Source: Pseudomonadota bacterium (GTDB lineage: Bacteria > Myxococcota_A > Polyangia > Polyangiales > Polyangiaceae). From it: DNA of 17,394 nucleotides. The notes under the pieces were generated by a model. That model saw only the letters and a program-made list of their open reading frames with translations. It was not told where the DNA came from and made no database searches. Location: positions 1-17,394 of the forward strand of contig JAEYVE010000008.1 in assembly GCA_023432025.1 (NCBI GenBank), in the 5' to 3' direction. Made by a program: the position numbers and the translations under genes. Of the stretch, positions 10,533 to 16,994 are shown one piece after another; positions within the stretch are counted from its first letter, which is position 1, and the number at the start of each line of letters is the position of its first letter.

Positions 10533-11339
10533 TCACAAGGCTGCGCTTTGCGCGGCGCGCTCCAGCTCGTCTGTGCGACTTGCCTGATGCTGCACGTCGC
10601 GCCAAGCGGCCGCCGCGTCGTGGGCGCCCCCGCACGTCGCAAGGTGCTCGTAGAGACAGCCCAGGTAAATACCGAGTGGCACGAAGTCCGGGTGGAGGTG
10701 CGCGCCGGTCTCGCGGCAGCGGGTCAAGAGCCCCACGAACGTACGACGAAGCTCGGCAAGGTCGAACGTGACGCTCGCCGTTCTCGCATGCCCGAAGTAT
10801 TGCCAAAGCTCGGCCTCCACGCTGGCGAGCCCGAGGGGCGAGAGCGCGCGTCGAAAGCGCGCCGAATCACTGCCGTAGTAGCCGGCGTAGAGCTCACGGA
10901 GCGCTCCCAAGAAGGCCGGGTCCCACTCCACGAAGAGAGAACCGCCGCTCCAACACAGGTCACCGTCCTTCTGCGCGAACACGGCGGACCGCAGCTCGAG
11001 CAGCGTCGCGTGCGGGCCGTAAATTTGGTGAAAATAGAGCCGCAAGAGGCGTGCGCCGATTTCGCGGGGCGGCAGCTGCAGCCCACTCAGGGCGCCGGCC
11101 TTTTCGGCGGCGAGGGCCTCGCGAAAGCGCGCCGGGTCGAGAAGAATCGCGAGCTGGGCGCGCGCTAGCGCAGCGCGACGCTGCGCTAGGGCTTCCTTCT
11201 TTCGTTCTTCGTCACGCGCGTTTTTGGTGAGGAGCACCAGCGCGCGCTCCACGTCCCGTGGCGGCAGCACCTTCAAGAGGGACGGCGCGGCCAGCAGGGC
11301 AACATCACCCCAGCCGTCTCGAAAGAACGAGCGCCACAT
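10533..11339 (-). CDS. Hypothetical cytoplasmic protein
   Basis: A protein of 268 residues from ATG 11339, which has AGGA eight bases upstream. The in-frame extension further upstream is low-complexity and has no ribosome binding site. No signal peptide or membrane helix is seen. Residues 28-82 are rich in Ala, Arg, Lys, Glu and Leu and probably form a helical or coiled-coil stretch. The rest is a folded region rich in Trp, Tyr and Phe (RLYFHQIYGPH 100-110, CWSGGSLFVEWDP 129-141, LRELYAGYYGSDSARFRRAL 147-166, LHPDFVPLGIYLGCLYEHL 215-233). I do not recognise the family. Codon bias and the ribosome binding site support a real gene. It converges on hppA past its terminator and diverges from the SDR gene across about 115 bp. 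Confidence 0.7.
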   Translation of the reverse strand: MWRSFFRDGWGDVALLAAPSLLKVLPPRDVERALVLLTKNARDEERKKEALAQRRAALARAQLAILLDPARFREALAAEKAGALSGLQLPPREIGARLLRLYFHQIYGPHATLLELRSAVFAQKDGDLCWSGGSLFVEWDPAFLGALRELYAGYYGSDSARFRRALSPLGLASVEAELWQYFGHARTASVTFDLAELRRTFVGLLTRCRETGAHLHPDFVPLGIYLGCLYEHLATCGGAHDAAAAWRDVQHQASRTDELERAAQSAAL

Positions 11340-11455
11340 GACTTTGTCCTGGGTGCGTCTGCCTTGCCGCGCAAAGACTCGGACAGGGTGCCGCACGCGA
11401 GCTGGTCCTCCGTGGCACGGGCGGCCGCGCTCCGATGGCTGCAGTCTTTCGAGGG

Positions 11456-12418
11456 ATGAGGCGAGTTCTACTGACGGGGGCGACGGGCTTCGTGGGGCTT
11501 CACTTGTATCCGGCGCTCCGCGCCGCCGGATATCGCGTTCGCTCGACGACACGCAACGTCACACGCGCGCGTCGCGTCGATCCGGACCGCGAGTGGTCGT
11601 ATTGCGACGTCTCGGATCGTGCGTCACTCGTGAGCGCGCTGGAGGGTTGCGAAGCCGCGTACTACTTGGTGCACTCGGTCGCAGCCAGCGGCGACTACCC
11701 GGTGCGCGAGGCGCGAGCGGCACAGGCATTTCGTGATGCGGCCTCCGAGGCGGGGGTGTCGCGGCTCGTGTACTTGGGGGGTGTCGCTCCGGCGGGGGCG
11801 ACCTCGCCGCACCTTCGCAGCCGCCTGCGTTGTGGTGAGCTGCTTCGACTGGGCCCGGTTCCGGTATTCGAGCTGCGCGCCGCCATGATCATCGGAAGAG
11901 GCAGCGCGAGCTGGACCATGGTGCACGATCTGGCGCGGCGACTGCCGGCGATGGTCTTGCCGACTTGGCTCGGTAACCACTCGTGGCCCGTCGCCGTAGA
12001 GGACGTGGTGTACGCGCTCGTGCGCGCTCTGGAGCTGCCTTCCGAGCGTGCTGGTGTGTACGACCTACCCGGCCCCGAGCGCCTGAGCCACCTCGAGACG
12101 CTGCTGCGCGTCGCGGAGCACATGGACAAGCACCCCGTCACCCTACAGGTGCCGCTGCTCACCCCGCGCCTTTCGAGCTATTGGATAGCGCTGGTGACGG
12201 ACGTCGACTTGGGGCTCGCGCGCGAGCTCGTTCGCGGACTGCGCTCCGATCTCGACCCGACGGAGACTCCGTTCTGGACGCTGTGCCCCGAGCACGAGCT
12301 CATGACGCTGGACGACGCCATCGATGATGCGCTGGTCGACCGCGCGGCGAGCCGCGTGCCGTCCTTGCGCGCAAAGCGGCGCTTGGAGCGACTCACCGAG
12401 GCGCTCCGGGGCGCGTGA
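11456..12418 (+). CDS. Atypical SDR NAD(P)-binding oxidoreductase/epimerase-like protein
   Basis: A protein of 320 residues from ATG 11456; an ATG at 11435 would add seven residues, and neither start has a well-spaced ribosome binding site. A Rossmann fold opens immediately with RRVLLTGATGFVGLHLYPAL, whose GATGFVG is the dinucleotide-binding motif. The YxxxK catalytic pair of classical short-chain dehydrogenases is not seen. Instead there are YLGGVAP, SPHLRSRLRCGELLR, ELRAAMIIGRGSASW and WPVAVEDVVYALVRALE, the pattern of the atypical SDRs related to NmrA and NDUFA9 that often carry a C-terminal DUF2867. That extra domain is absent here, since the protein ends after a helical tail rich in acidic and Arg residues. 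The substrate is unknown; a structural or redox-sensing role is as likely as catalysis. Confidence 0.82.
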   Translation: MRRVLLTGATGFVGLHLYPALRAAGYRVRSTTRNVTRARRVDPDREWSYCDVSDRASLVSALEGCEAAYYLVHSVAASGDYPVREARAAQAFRDAASEAGVSRLVYLGGVAPAGATSPHLRSRLRCGELLRLGPVPVFELRAAMIIGRGSASWTMVHDLARRLPAMVLPTWLGNHSWPVAVEDVVYALVRALELPSERAGVYDLPGPERLSHLETLLRVAEHMDKHPVTLQVPLLTPRLSSYWIALVTDVDLGLARELVRGLRSDLDPTETPFWTLCPEHELMTLDDAIDDALVDRAASRVPSLRAKRRLERLTEALRGA

Positions 12419-12440
12419 AGCGCCCCGCGATGTGCGGGGC
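12407..12440 (+). terminator. Overlapping GC-rich stem-loops in the convergent SDR/nrtD gap
   Basis: CGGGGCGC (12407-12414) pairs with GCGCCCCG (12420-12427) around a five-base loop. GCCCCGC (12422-12428), overlapping that second arm, can pair instead with GCGGGGC (12434-12440) around another five-base loop. The two stems are therefore mutually exclusive. The second is followed only by CCGTTTG, a weak T-run. The position between convergent stop codons suggests termination, possibly in both directions. The lack of a proper T-tract keeps confidence moderate. Confidence 0.45.
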
Positions 12441-12456
12441 CCGTTTGTACGCGCGC

Positions 12457-13320
12457 TCAGGCGGCCACGTCGGGACGACTCGGCGTTTCGGGGCCTCCGT
12501 CGCGTCCTTCGGCTTCCCGAGGTTTGACGCGGGCGCCCTCGGGCTCCTGCGCCTCCAAGAAAGCGATGAGCTCTTCGCGAAGAACGTAGTACTCCGGGTG
12601 GTCGAGAACGTCCGCGCGGACGCGTGGTCGACCGAAGGGCAGCTCGATGATCGCGCCCACCCGCGCGTTCGGACCCGTCGTCATCATCACCACCCGGTCG
12701 GCCACGAAGAGCGCTTCGTCCACGTCGTGTGTCACCATGAGCGCCGTCATGCGCTCCTGCTCGACGAGCCCGAGCAGCACCTCTTGCAGCTCCATGCGGG
12801 TGAGTGAATCCAGCATCCCGAACGGCTCGTCCAAGAGGAGCATTTTCGGTTTGAGCGCGAGCGCGCGGGCGATGCCCACGCGCTGCTGCATGCCGCTCGA
12901 GAGCTCACGCGGGTACTTACCGTGAGAGCCCGCGAGCCCCACGAGGTCGAGCACGCGCGCTGCGTGCTCGCGACGCTCTTTCGCCGACCGCTGCGGGAAG
13001 CGCTCCTCGATGCCGAGCATCACGTTGCCCAAAGCGTCCAACCACGGCAAAAGGCACGGGGCTTGGAACACCACGGCACGGTCGGGACCAGGTGTGGTGA
13101 CTTCGCGGCCCGCCACGATGATGCCGCCACCGCTGATCGGGTTCAGCCCCGCGGCCATGGTGAGCACGGTGGACTTGCCGCAGCCCGAGTGCCCGAGCAA
13201 AGCGACGACCTCGCCCTGCTTCATCTTGAGGTTGAAGTGGTCGACGACGACGACCTCCGAGCGCCCCCGGGGCGTGGGGTACACCTTCTTGACCTCGAAG
13301 AACTCGACGTATGAGCTCAT
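12457..13320 (-). CDS. nrtD: Nitrate-type ABC transporter ATPase, NrtD-like
   Basis: A 287-residue ATP-binding subunit of the nitrate/nitrite/cyanate (NrtC/D, TauB-SsuB) family, energising solute import at the inner membrane. Walker A is GHSGCGKS (43-50), the Q-loop Gln is at 86 in VVFQAPCLLPWL, the signature reads LSSGM (140-144) rather than LSGGM, Walker B is LLLDEP with catalytic Glu165, and the H-loop VTHDVDEA has His198. GPDRAVVFQ and LLPWLDALGNV are typical of this family rather than of amino acid or sugar importers. The C-terminal tail (about 255-287) is charged and probably disordered. GGAGGAG lies about six bases before the ATG, the best ribosome binding site in the window. It starts only 17 bp after the upstream ATPase gene, so the two are one operon and probably form a heterodimer. 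No permease gene follows. Confidence 0.88.
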   Translation of the reverse strand: MSSYVEFFEVKKVYPTPRGRSEVVVVDHFNLKMKQGEVVALLGHSGCGKSTVLTMAAGLNPISGGGIIVAGREVTTPGPDRAVVFQAPCLLPWLDALGNVMLGIEERFPQRSAKERREHAARVLDLVGLAGSHGKYPRELSSGMQQRVGIARALALKPKMLLLDEPFGMLDSLTRMELQEVLLGLVEQERMTALMVTHDVDEALFVADRVVMMTTGPNARVGAIIELPFGRPRVRADVLDHPEYYVLREELIAFLEAQEPEGARVKPREAEGRDGGPETPSRPDVAA

Positions 13321-13337
13321 TGTGCTCCTCCAAACGT

Positions 13338-14159
13338 TCAGACGGCCTTGGCGACGGTTCGTGCCCGCAGCTCGGAAATGGGTGACTCGGACTGCCGCTC
13401 GGCGCGCACGTCGCTCAAGTAGCGGATGACCTGATTGCGCAGCTTTTTGAACTCGGGCTCGTGGTTCATGGCTCGGCGGTCACGAGGTCGAGGAATGTTG
13501 ACGGGGAACGAGGGGCCCAAGGTGGCGCCCGGGCCCGGCGTGAGCGGCACGATGCGATCCGCCAAGAGCAAGCCTTCGTCCACGTCGTTGGTGATCAGCA
13601 CCACCGTCTTTTTTTCTTTCTCCCAGATGCGCACCAGCTCGTCTTGGAGCGAGGCGCGCGTGAGCGCGTCGAGCGCGGAGAGCGGCTCGTCCAAGAGAAG
13701 TACGTCCGGGTTCATGGCCAGCGCACGCGCTACGGCCACGCGTTGGCGCATGCCGCCCGAGAGCTCGCTCGGGCGTTTGCTCAAGGCGTGCCCCAGGTTG
13801 ACCATTTCCAGGTAACGCACGACGTGCTCGCGCTTTTGCTCGGTCGTCCACGTCGGTCGCACGCTGGAGACGGCCAGCTCGACGTTTTCGTAGGTGGAGA
13901 GCCACGGCAGGAGGGAATAGTTCTGGAACACCACGCCGCGTTCCGGGCTGGGCGCGAGGATGGGCTTGCCCGCCATCGTCACCTCTCCTCGATCGGCGTG
14001 CGTGAGGCCGGCCAAGAGAGAAATGAGGGTGGTCTTTCCGCTGCCGGAGAAGCCGAGGATGGCGACGAACTCTCCCTCGTGGATTTGAAGGTCGAGTTGG
14101 GTGAGCACGCTCGTGCTGCCGTAGGATTTTTCGACGTTGCGAAGCTCGATGAGTGCCAT
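13338..14159 (-). CDS. nrtC: Nitrate-type ABC transporter ATPase, NrtC-like (ATPase domain only)
   Basis: A 273-residue ATPase of the same family as its downstream neighbour. Walker A is GFSGSGKT (36-43), the Q-loop is VVFQNYSLLPWL with Gln79, the signature is a canonical LSGGM (133-137), and Walker B is VLLLDEP with Glu158. The H-loop normally reads THD, but here it is TND with Asn191, which should cripple hydrolysis at this subunit's own site. The tail NIPRPRDRRAMNHEPEFKKLRNQVIRYL (221-248) matches NrtC/NrtD C-termini. Unlike cyanobacterial NrtC, there is no fused substrate-binding domain. ATG 14159 is preceded by GGAAGAG; the frame is open further upstream but that stretch lacks homology. 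It lies 53 bp after the HemD-like gene and 17 bp before nrtD. Use of the nrt symbol is by family, since the transported ion is not proven. Confidence 0.86.
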   Translation of the reverse strand: MALIELRNVEKSYGSTSVLTQLDLQIHEGEFVAILGFSGSGKTTLISLLAGLTHADRGEVTMAGKPILAPSPERGVVFQNYSLLPWLSTYENVELAVSSVRPTWTTEQKREHVVRYLEMVNLGHALSKRPSELSGGMRQRVAVARALAMNPDVLLLDEPLSALDALTRASLQDELVRIWEKEKKTVVLITNDVDEGLLLADRIVPLTPGPGATLGPSFPVNIPRPRDRRAMNHEPEFKKLRNQVIRYLSDVRAERQSESPISELRARTVAKAV

Positions 14160-14212
14160 GTTCTCGTCTCTTCCGTTTGCGGTGGCGTGCGCCGAGCCGC
14201 GTGACAAAACGC

Positions 14213-15070
14213 TCAGTGAACCAGCTCCGCTGGTGGGGGGTCTTCGTGATGTGCGCGCAAGTCCAAGTGGCGTAGGAGCGCAGCGACGAGCGGTCCCATC
14301 TTGGGGTGCTCCGGGACCACGCGAGGGCGCACGCCGTACGACTGAAGGACCGCGTCGCACGTGGGACCCACGGCGCCCACGATCACCTGGTCGTTCAGGG
14401 CGCGTACGAGGGCGCCCGCAGAGCTCATGCTCTCCGCCACCTGAAACAAATGGCGAAACTGGATCTGACAGGTGATGGCCAGCGCCTGGACCTCCCCCGC
14501 CAAGATCCGACGGACCAGGCTTTCGAGCTCGGCGGTGCTCTCGGGCAGCGACCAGCGGTAAAGCCAGAGCTCACCGAGCTCGGCACCTCGCGCCACCAGA
14601 GTCGCCGCCAGCGTGTCGCTCGGCTGTCCGCACTGGAGCAAGAGCACCCGACGCCCTTCCAACTCCACGTCCGCGAGCGCATCGATGAGCTCCGCCGAAG
14701 TGTACGGGGAGCGCGCGGTGAGCGTGGTGGGGACGCCGAAGCCACGCAGCGCGGCGGCCGGCTTGGGGCCTCGACAGACGGTCACGGCGCGTCGCAGCGC
14801 GGCCACCAGCGCCGGGCGTTGCCCGAGTTGGTCCGCCGCTTCGAAGAGCAGCGCCACGGAAACGCCAGTCATGAAGACGACGAGCTCGATACGTCCGCCC
14901 TCCAGCTCCGCGATCATCCGTGCGGTAGTTTCCGGAGACAGCTCGGGCACCTCGCGCAATGCGGCGACGCAAACGGAACGGCCGCCGTGCTTTTCGATGA
15001 GGCGTTCCATCTCGAAGCTCATGCGGGACTCGAGCAGAGCCACCAAGGGACGCGTCGTCGGGCGCTGCAT
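14213..15070 (-). CDS. HemD-like uroporphyrinogen-III synthase domain protein
   Basis: A 285-residue protein covering one full HemD fold of two alternating lobes: VALLESR (10-16), VVFMTGVSVALLFEAA (64-79), TAELESL (179-185), ALAITCQIQFRHLFQVAE (196-213), VGAVGPTCDAVLQSYGVRP (231-249) and PEHPKMGPLV (253-262). HemD cyclises hydroxymethylbilane to uroporphyrinogen III, the precursor of haem and sirohaem. The HPKMGPLV ending resembles HemD domains associated with nitrate/nitrite assimilation, including actinobacterial NnaR, which adds a DNA-binding domain that is absent here. ATG 15070 has GAAGGTG eight bases upstream. It is the first gene of the operon with nrtC and nrtD and sits directly behind a sigma-54 promoter. 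Sirohaem supply for assimilatory nitrite reductase, or a regulatory HemD derivative, are the two main possibilities. Confidence 0.8.
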   Translation of the reverse strand: MQRPTTRPLVALLESRMSFEMERLIEKHGGRSVCVAALREVPELSPETTARMIAELEGGRIELVVFMTGVSVALLFEAADQLGQRPALVAALRRAVTVCRGPKPAAALRGFGVPTTLTARSPYTSAELIDALADVELEGRRVLLLQCGQPSDTLAATLVARGAELGELWLYRWSLPESTAELESLVRRILAGEVQALAITCQIQFRHLFQVAESMSSAGALVRALNDQVIVGAVGPTCDAVLQSYGVRPRVVPEHPKMGPLVAALLRHLDLRAHHEDPPPAELVH

Positions 15071-15117
15071 CAGTGGGCACCTTCGCGGGCGGAGAGCGCG
15101 ATGTGAACGCTGGCCAT
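15070..15117 (-). CDS. Possible 15-codon leader ORF overlapping the HemD-like start
   Basis: An ATG at 15117 opens MASVHIALSAREGAH and stops at a TGA that overlaps the next ATG by one base (TGATG). The transcription start predicted from the sigma-54 promoter is about 15118, so the ORF would be almost leaderless. Translational coupling to the HemD-like gene is conceivable. No codon run typical of an attenuating leader peptide is seen, and an open frame this short can arise by chance. Confidence 0.25.
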   Translation of the reverse strand: MASVHIALSAREGAH

Positions 15118-15129
15118 GCGCGGCTCTAC

Positions 15130-15145
15130 GCAATGCACGTGCCAA
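15130..15145 (-). promoter_or_regulatory. Sigma-54 (RpoN) -24/-12 promoter of the hemD-like/nrtC/nrtD operon
   Basis: Read on the minus strand the element is TTGGCAC-GTGCA-TTGC. It matches the YTGGCACG-N4-TTGC consensus at every conserved position, with the correct spacing between the -24 GG (15142-15143) and the -12 GC (15130-15131). The predicted transcript start is near 15118, leaving a 48-base leader before the HemD-like ATG. Sigma-54 promoters need an activating AAA+ protein, and the gene immediately upstream encodes one. Confidence 0.85.
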
Positions 15146-15232
15146 GCGCTCGTCACCGGTCAGGAAGCGCAGGCTTGACCGGCATTTTTCGACGGCGAAA
15201 CGGGACCGACACGGAACCGTCTCTGCGCTGTG

Positions 15233-15246
15233 CGACATCCTTGTCG
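15233..15246. promoter_or_regulatory. Palindromic enhancer site, proximal copy (CGACA-N4-TGTCG)
   Basis: CGACA TCCT TGTCG is a perfect five-base inverted repeat centred about 121 bp upstream of the predicted sigma-54 start, the usual distance for an upstream activator sequence. It is the partner of the copy at 15264. A dimer of the adjacent NifA-like activator is the obvious candidate ligand, by inference from position and symmetry. Confidence 0.65.
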
Positions 15247-15263
15247 AGCTTCCGTGAGTCAGG

Positions 15264-15277
15264 CGACAGGTTTGTCG
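15264..15277. promoter_or_regulatory. Palindromic enhancer site, distal copy (CGACA-N4-TGTCG)
   Basis: CGACA GGTT TGTCG has the same arms and spacer length as the copy at 15233 but a different spacer sequence, so the shared arms are what is conserved. The two copies start exactly 31 bp apart, close to three turns of B-DNA, placing both on one face of the helix as expected for cooperative activator dimers. Its centre is about 152 bp upstream of the predicted start. Confidence 0.65.
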
Positions 15278-15398
15278 GACGATCTCGTCGAGCGCGTCGC
15301 GGCCGCGGAGCGCAGCGAGCGAACCTCCAACGAGCGAGCGCAAGCTCGAAGGCGCAGCGGCGCAGAGGGCACGCTCCGCGCGTCCGTCGACCCCCCGG

Positions 15399-15437
15399 TT
15401 TCGGTGACAAAAGGCTTCGAAAGGCCGCTCACCGAAA
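15399..15437 (-). repeat. 9-bp inverted repeat spanning the activator stop codon
   Basis: TTTCGGTGA (15399-15407) is perfectly complementary to TCACCGAAA (15429-15437). The 21-base loop holds a smaller imperfect stem (GGCTT, 15413-15417, with AAGGCC, 15421-15426). The right arm includes the stop codon of the sigma-54 activator. A cruciform RNA fold would form at the end of its message. There is no following T-tract, so it may be a Rho-dependent end, an mRNA-stabilising stem or a protein site. Confidence 0.6.
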
Positions 15438-16994
15438 GCGGTTCGAGGCGATGCCATATTTGCCGGCCTTGTAGCGCACGATGCGCTCCGTCGTTCCGAG
15501 GGCGCGCGCCGCGCGGCTCGCGTTGCCGCGGGCTCGTTCGAGCGCGGTTTCGATCATTTGCCGCTCGAGGCGCGCCACGGCCTCGGTCAGGGTGAGCTCT
15601 TCGACGGGTTCTTCGCGGACCGGCGCCGGACGCGACAAGAGGGGCAGGTGGTGCTCCTGAATCACGAAGCCATCACAGATGACGACGGCGCGTTCGATGA
15701 CGTTTTCCAGCTCCCGCACGTTGCCCGGAAACGGGTGCTGGCACAAAAGGTCCAGGGCGCCGCTCGAGATGCGCCCCACCCTGCGCCGGTGCTCCGTCGC
15801 GAACTTTTCCAGGAAGTACTCGGCGAGGGGGGCGATGTCGGCGCGGCGCTCACGGAGCGCCGGCAGTCGAATGGTGAAGACGTTCAGGCGGTAGTAGAGG
15901 TCCTCGCGGAACTCCCCGCTGGCCACCGCGACCTCCATGTCCTTGTTGGTCGCGGCGACGATGCGCACGTTGGTGCGGAGCGTGGTGGTGCCGCCGAGCC
16001 GCTCGAACTCGCGAAATTGCAGTACGCGCAAGAGCTTCGCCTGCGTCGTCAAAGACAGCTCGCCGATTTCGTCGAGGAAGAGCGTGCCCCCTTGGGCCAC
16101 CTCGAAGCGGCCCAGGCGCCTGGCGTGAGCGCCCGTGAACGCGCCGCGCTCGTGCCCGAAGAGCTCGGACTCGAACAAGGTCTCCGGCAGCGCCGCGCAG
16201 TTCACCTTCACGAAGGGTTCCTGAGCGCGCAGTGAGTTCTCGTGAATGGCGTGCGCGACGAGCTCCTTGCCCGTCCCGGACTCGCCGCAGATGAGGGCGG
16301 TGGCGTTGGTGCGCGCGACCTGGCCGATTTGCTCGTACACCTGGCGCATCGCCACGCTGGCGCCGATCATGTTGGCGTACTCGAACTGCGACGAGTCGGC
16401 GCGCTCGCGCGCCTCTTCGAGCGCGGCGGCGCTCTCACGGGCGTGCTCGAGCTGTGCGCTACACAGCGCCTGCGCGAAGAGCGAAGCGACGACCGACAAG
16501 AGGCCGAGGTGCTCGCGCAAGTCGTGGTCCCCGTCGAAGTACGTCGCCAGGGCGCCGATGCGCTTCGCCCCCACGAGCACGGGGACACAGACTTGGCTCC
16601 AGCTGCCGTTCGAAAAGCTCAGTGGGTCGCTCAGCTCCGAAATGGCCATGGGCTCGTGGCGCACGATGGGCACCACGATGGCGCGAGCGCTTTCTGCCAC
16701 GCGCCCGGCGACACCCAACCCGTAGCGTGGCCGCAGTTGTTGGCGGCCCAGGCCGTACGCCGCCTCGACCTCCAAGCTGCGTTGTTCGGCGTCCGCTACG
16801 TACAAGACGGAGCGTGGCACGCCGAGCCGCACGTCGAGGACCGCGAGTGCGCGGACCAGGCCCTCGCGCGGCGACGTGCCGAGGGTGAGCGCTTGGCCCA
16901 CCTCGGCGAGCACGAGCAGATGTTCCGGCGCCGTCCGACCGGTGACCTCGTGGGCCGATCGGGCGGGCGTGGAGGCGCGGTGCTGGGCTCGCAT
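15429..16994 (-). CDS. NifA-like sigma-54-dependent transcriptional activator (GAF, AAA+, Fis HTH)
   Basis: A 521-residue enhancer-binding protein. An N-terminal GAF domain (about 23-178) resembles the NifA sensor domain: VLYVADAEQRSLEVEAAYGL (63-82), GLGVAGRVAESARAIVVPIV (92-111) and VCVPVLVGAKRIGALATY (135-152). A helical linker (182-203) follows. The AAA+ domain (about 207-440) has Walker A GESGTGKE (237-244), the sigma-54-contacting GAFTGA loop (284-289), Walker B GTLFLDEIG (303-311) and PGNVRELENVIERAVV (423-438). A Fis-type helix-turn-helix lies at about 478-512, ending TTERIVRYKAGKYGI. The CX4C interdomain metal motif of oxygen-sensitive rhizobial NifA is not seen. ATG 16994 has GGGAGA about nine bases upstream. 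The gene lies just upstream of a sigma-54 promoter and twin palindromes facing the HemD-like/nrtCD operon, its probable target. The signal sensed by the GAF domain is unknown. Confidence 0.92.
   Translation of the reverse strand: MRAQHRASTPARSAHEVTGRTAPEHLLVLAEVGQALTLGTSPREGLVRALAVLDVRLGVPRSVLYVADAEQRSLEVEAAYGLGRQQLRPRYGLGVAGRVAESARAIVVPIVRHEPMAISELSDPLSFSNGSWSQVCVPVLVGAKRIGALATYFDGDHDLREHLGLLSVVASLFAQALCSAQLEHARESAAALEEARERADSSQFEYANMIGASVAMRQVYEQIGQVARTNATALICGESGTGKELVAHAIHENSLRAQEPFVKVNCAALPETLFESELFGHERGAFTGAHARRLGRFEVAQGGTLFLDEIGELSLTTQAKLLRVLQFREFERLGGTTTLRTNVRIVAATNKDMEVAVASGEFREDLYYRLNVFTIRLPALRERRADIAPLAEYFLEKFATEHRRRVGRISSGALDLLCQHPFPGNVRELENVIERAVVICDGFVIQEHHLPLLSRPAPVREEPVEELTLTEAVARLERQMIETALERARGNASRAARALGTTERIVRYKAGKYGIASNRFR

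Larger units (their letters stand above)
15071..15428. other. 358-bp regulatory intergenic region between activator gene and operon
   Basis: No convincing gene lies here apart from the tiny leader ORF noted separately. From the activator side it contains a 9-bp inverted repeat at the activator stop, a GC-rich stretch (15279-15390) with no motif I recognise, the two CGACA-N4-TGTCG palindromes, a short AT-rich tract at 15183-15189 that could aid bending, the sigma-54 promoter and the operon leader. Confidence 0.7.

Noticed and set aside
15207..15220. Third possible enhancer half-site CGACA at 15207.
   Set aside because: Its partner arm reads ACCGT instead of TGTCG and its spacing to the next site is 26 bp, out of phase with the 31-bp pair.
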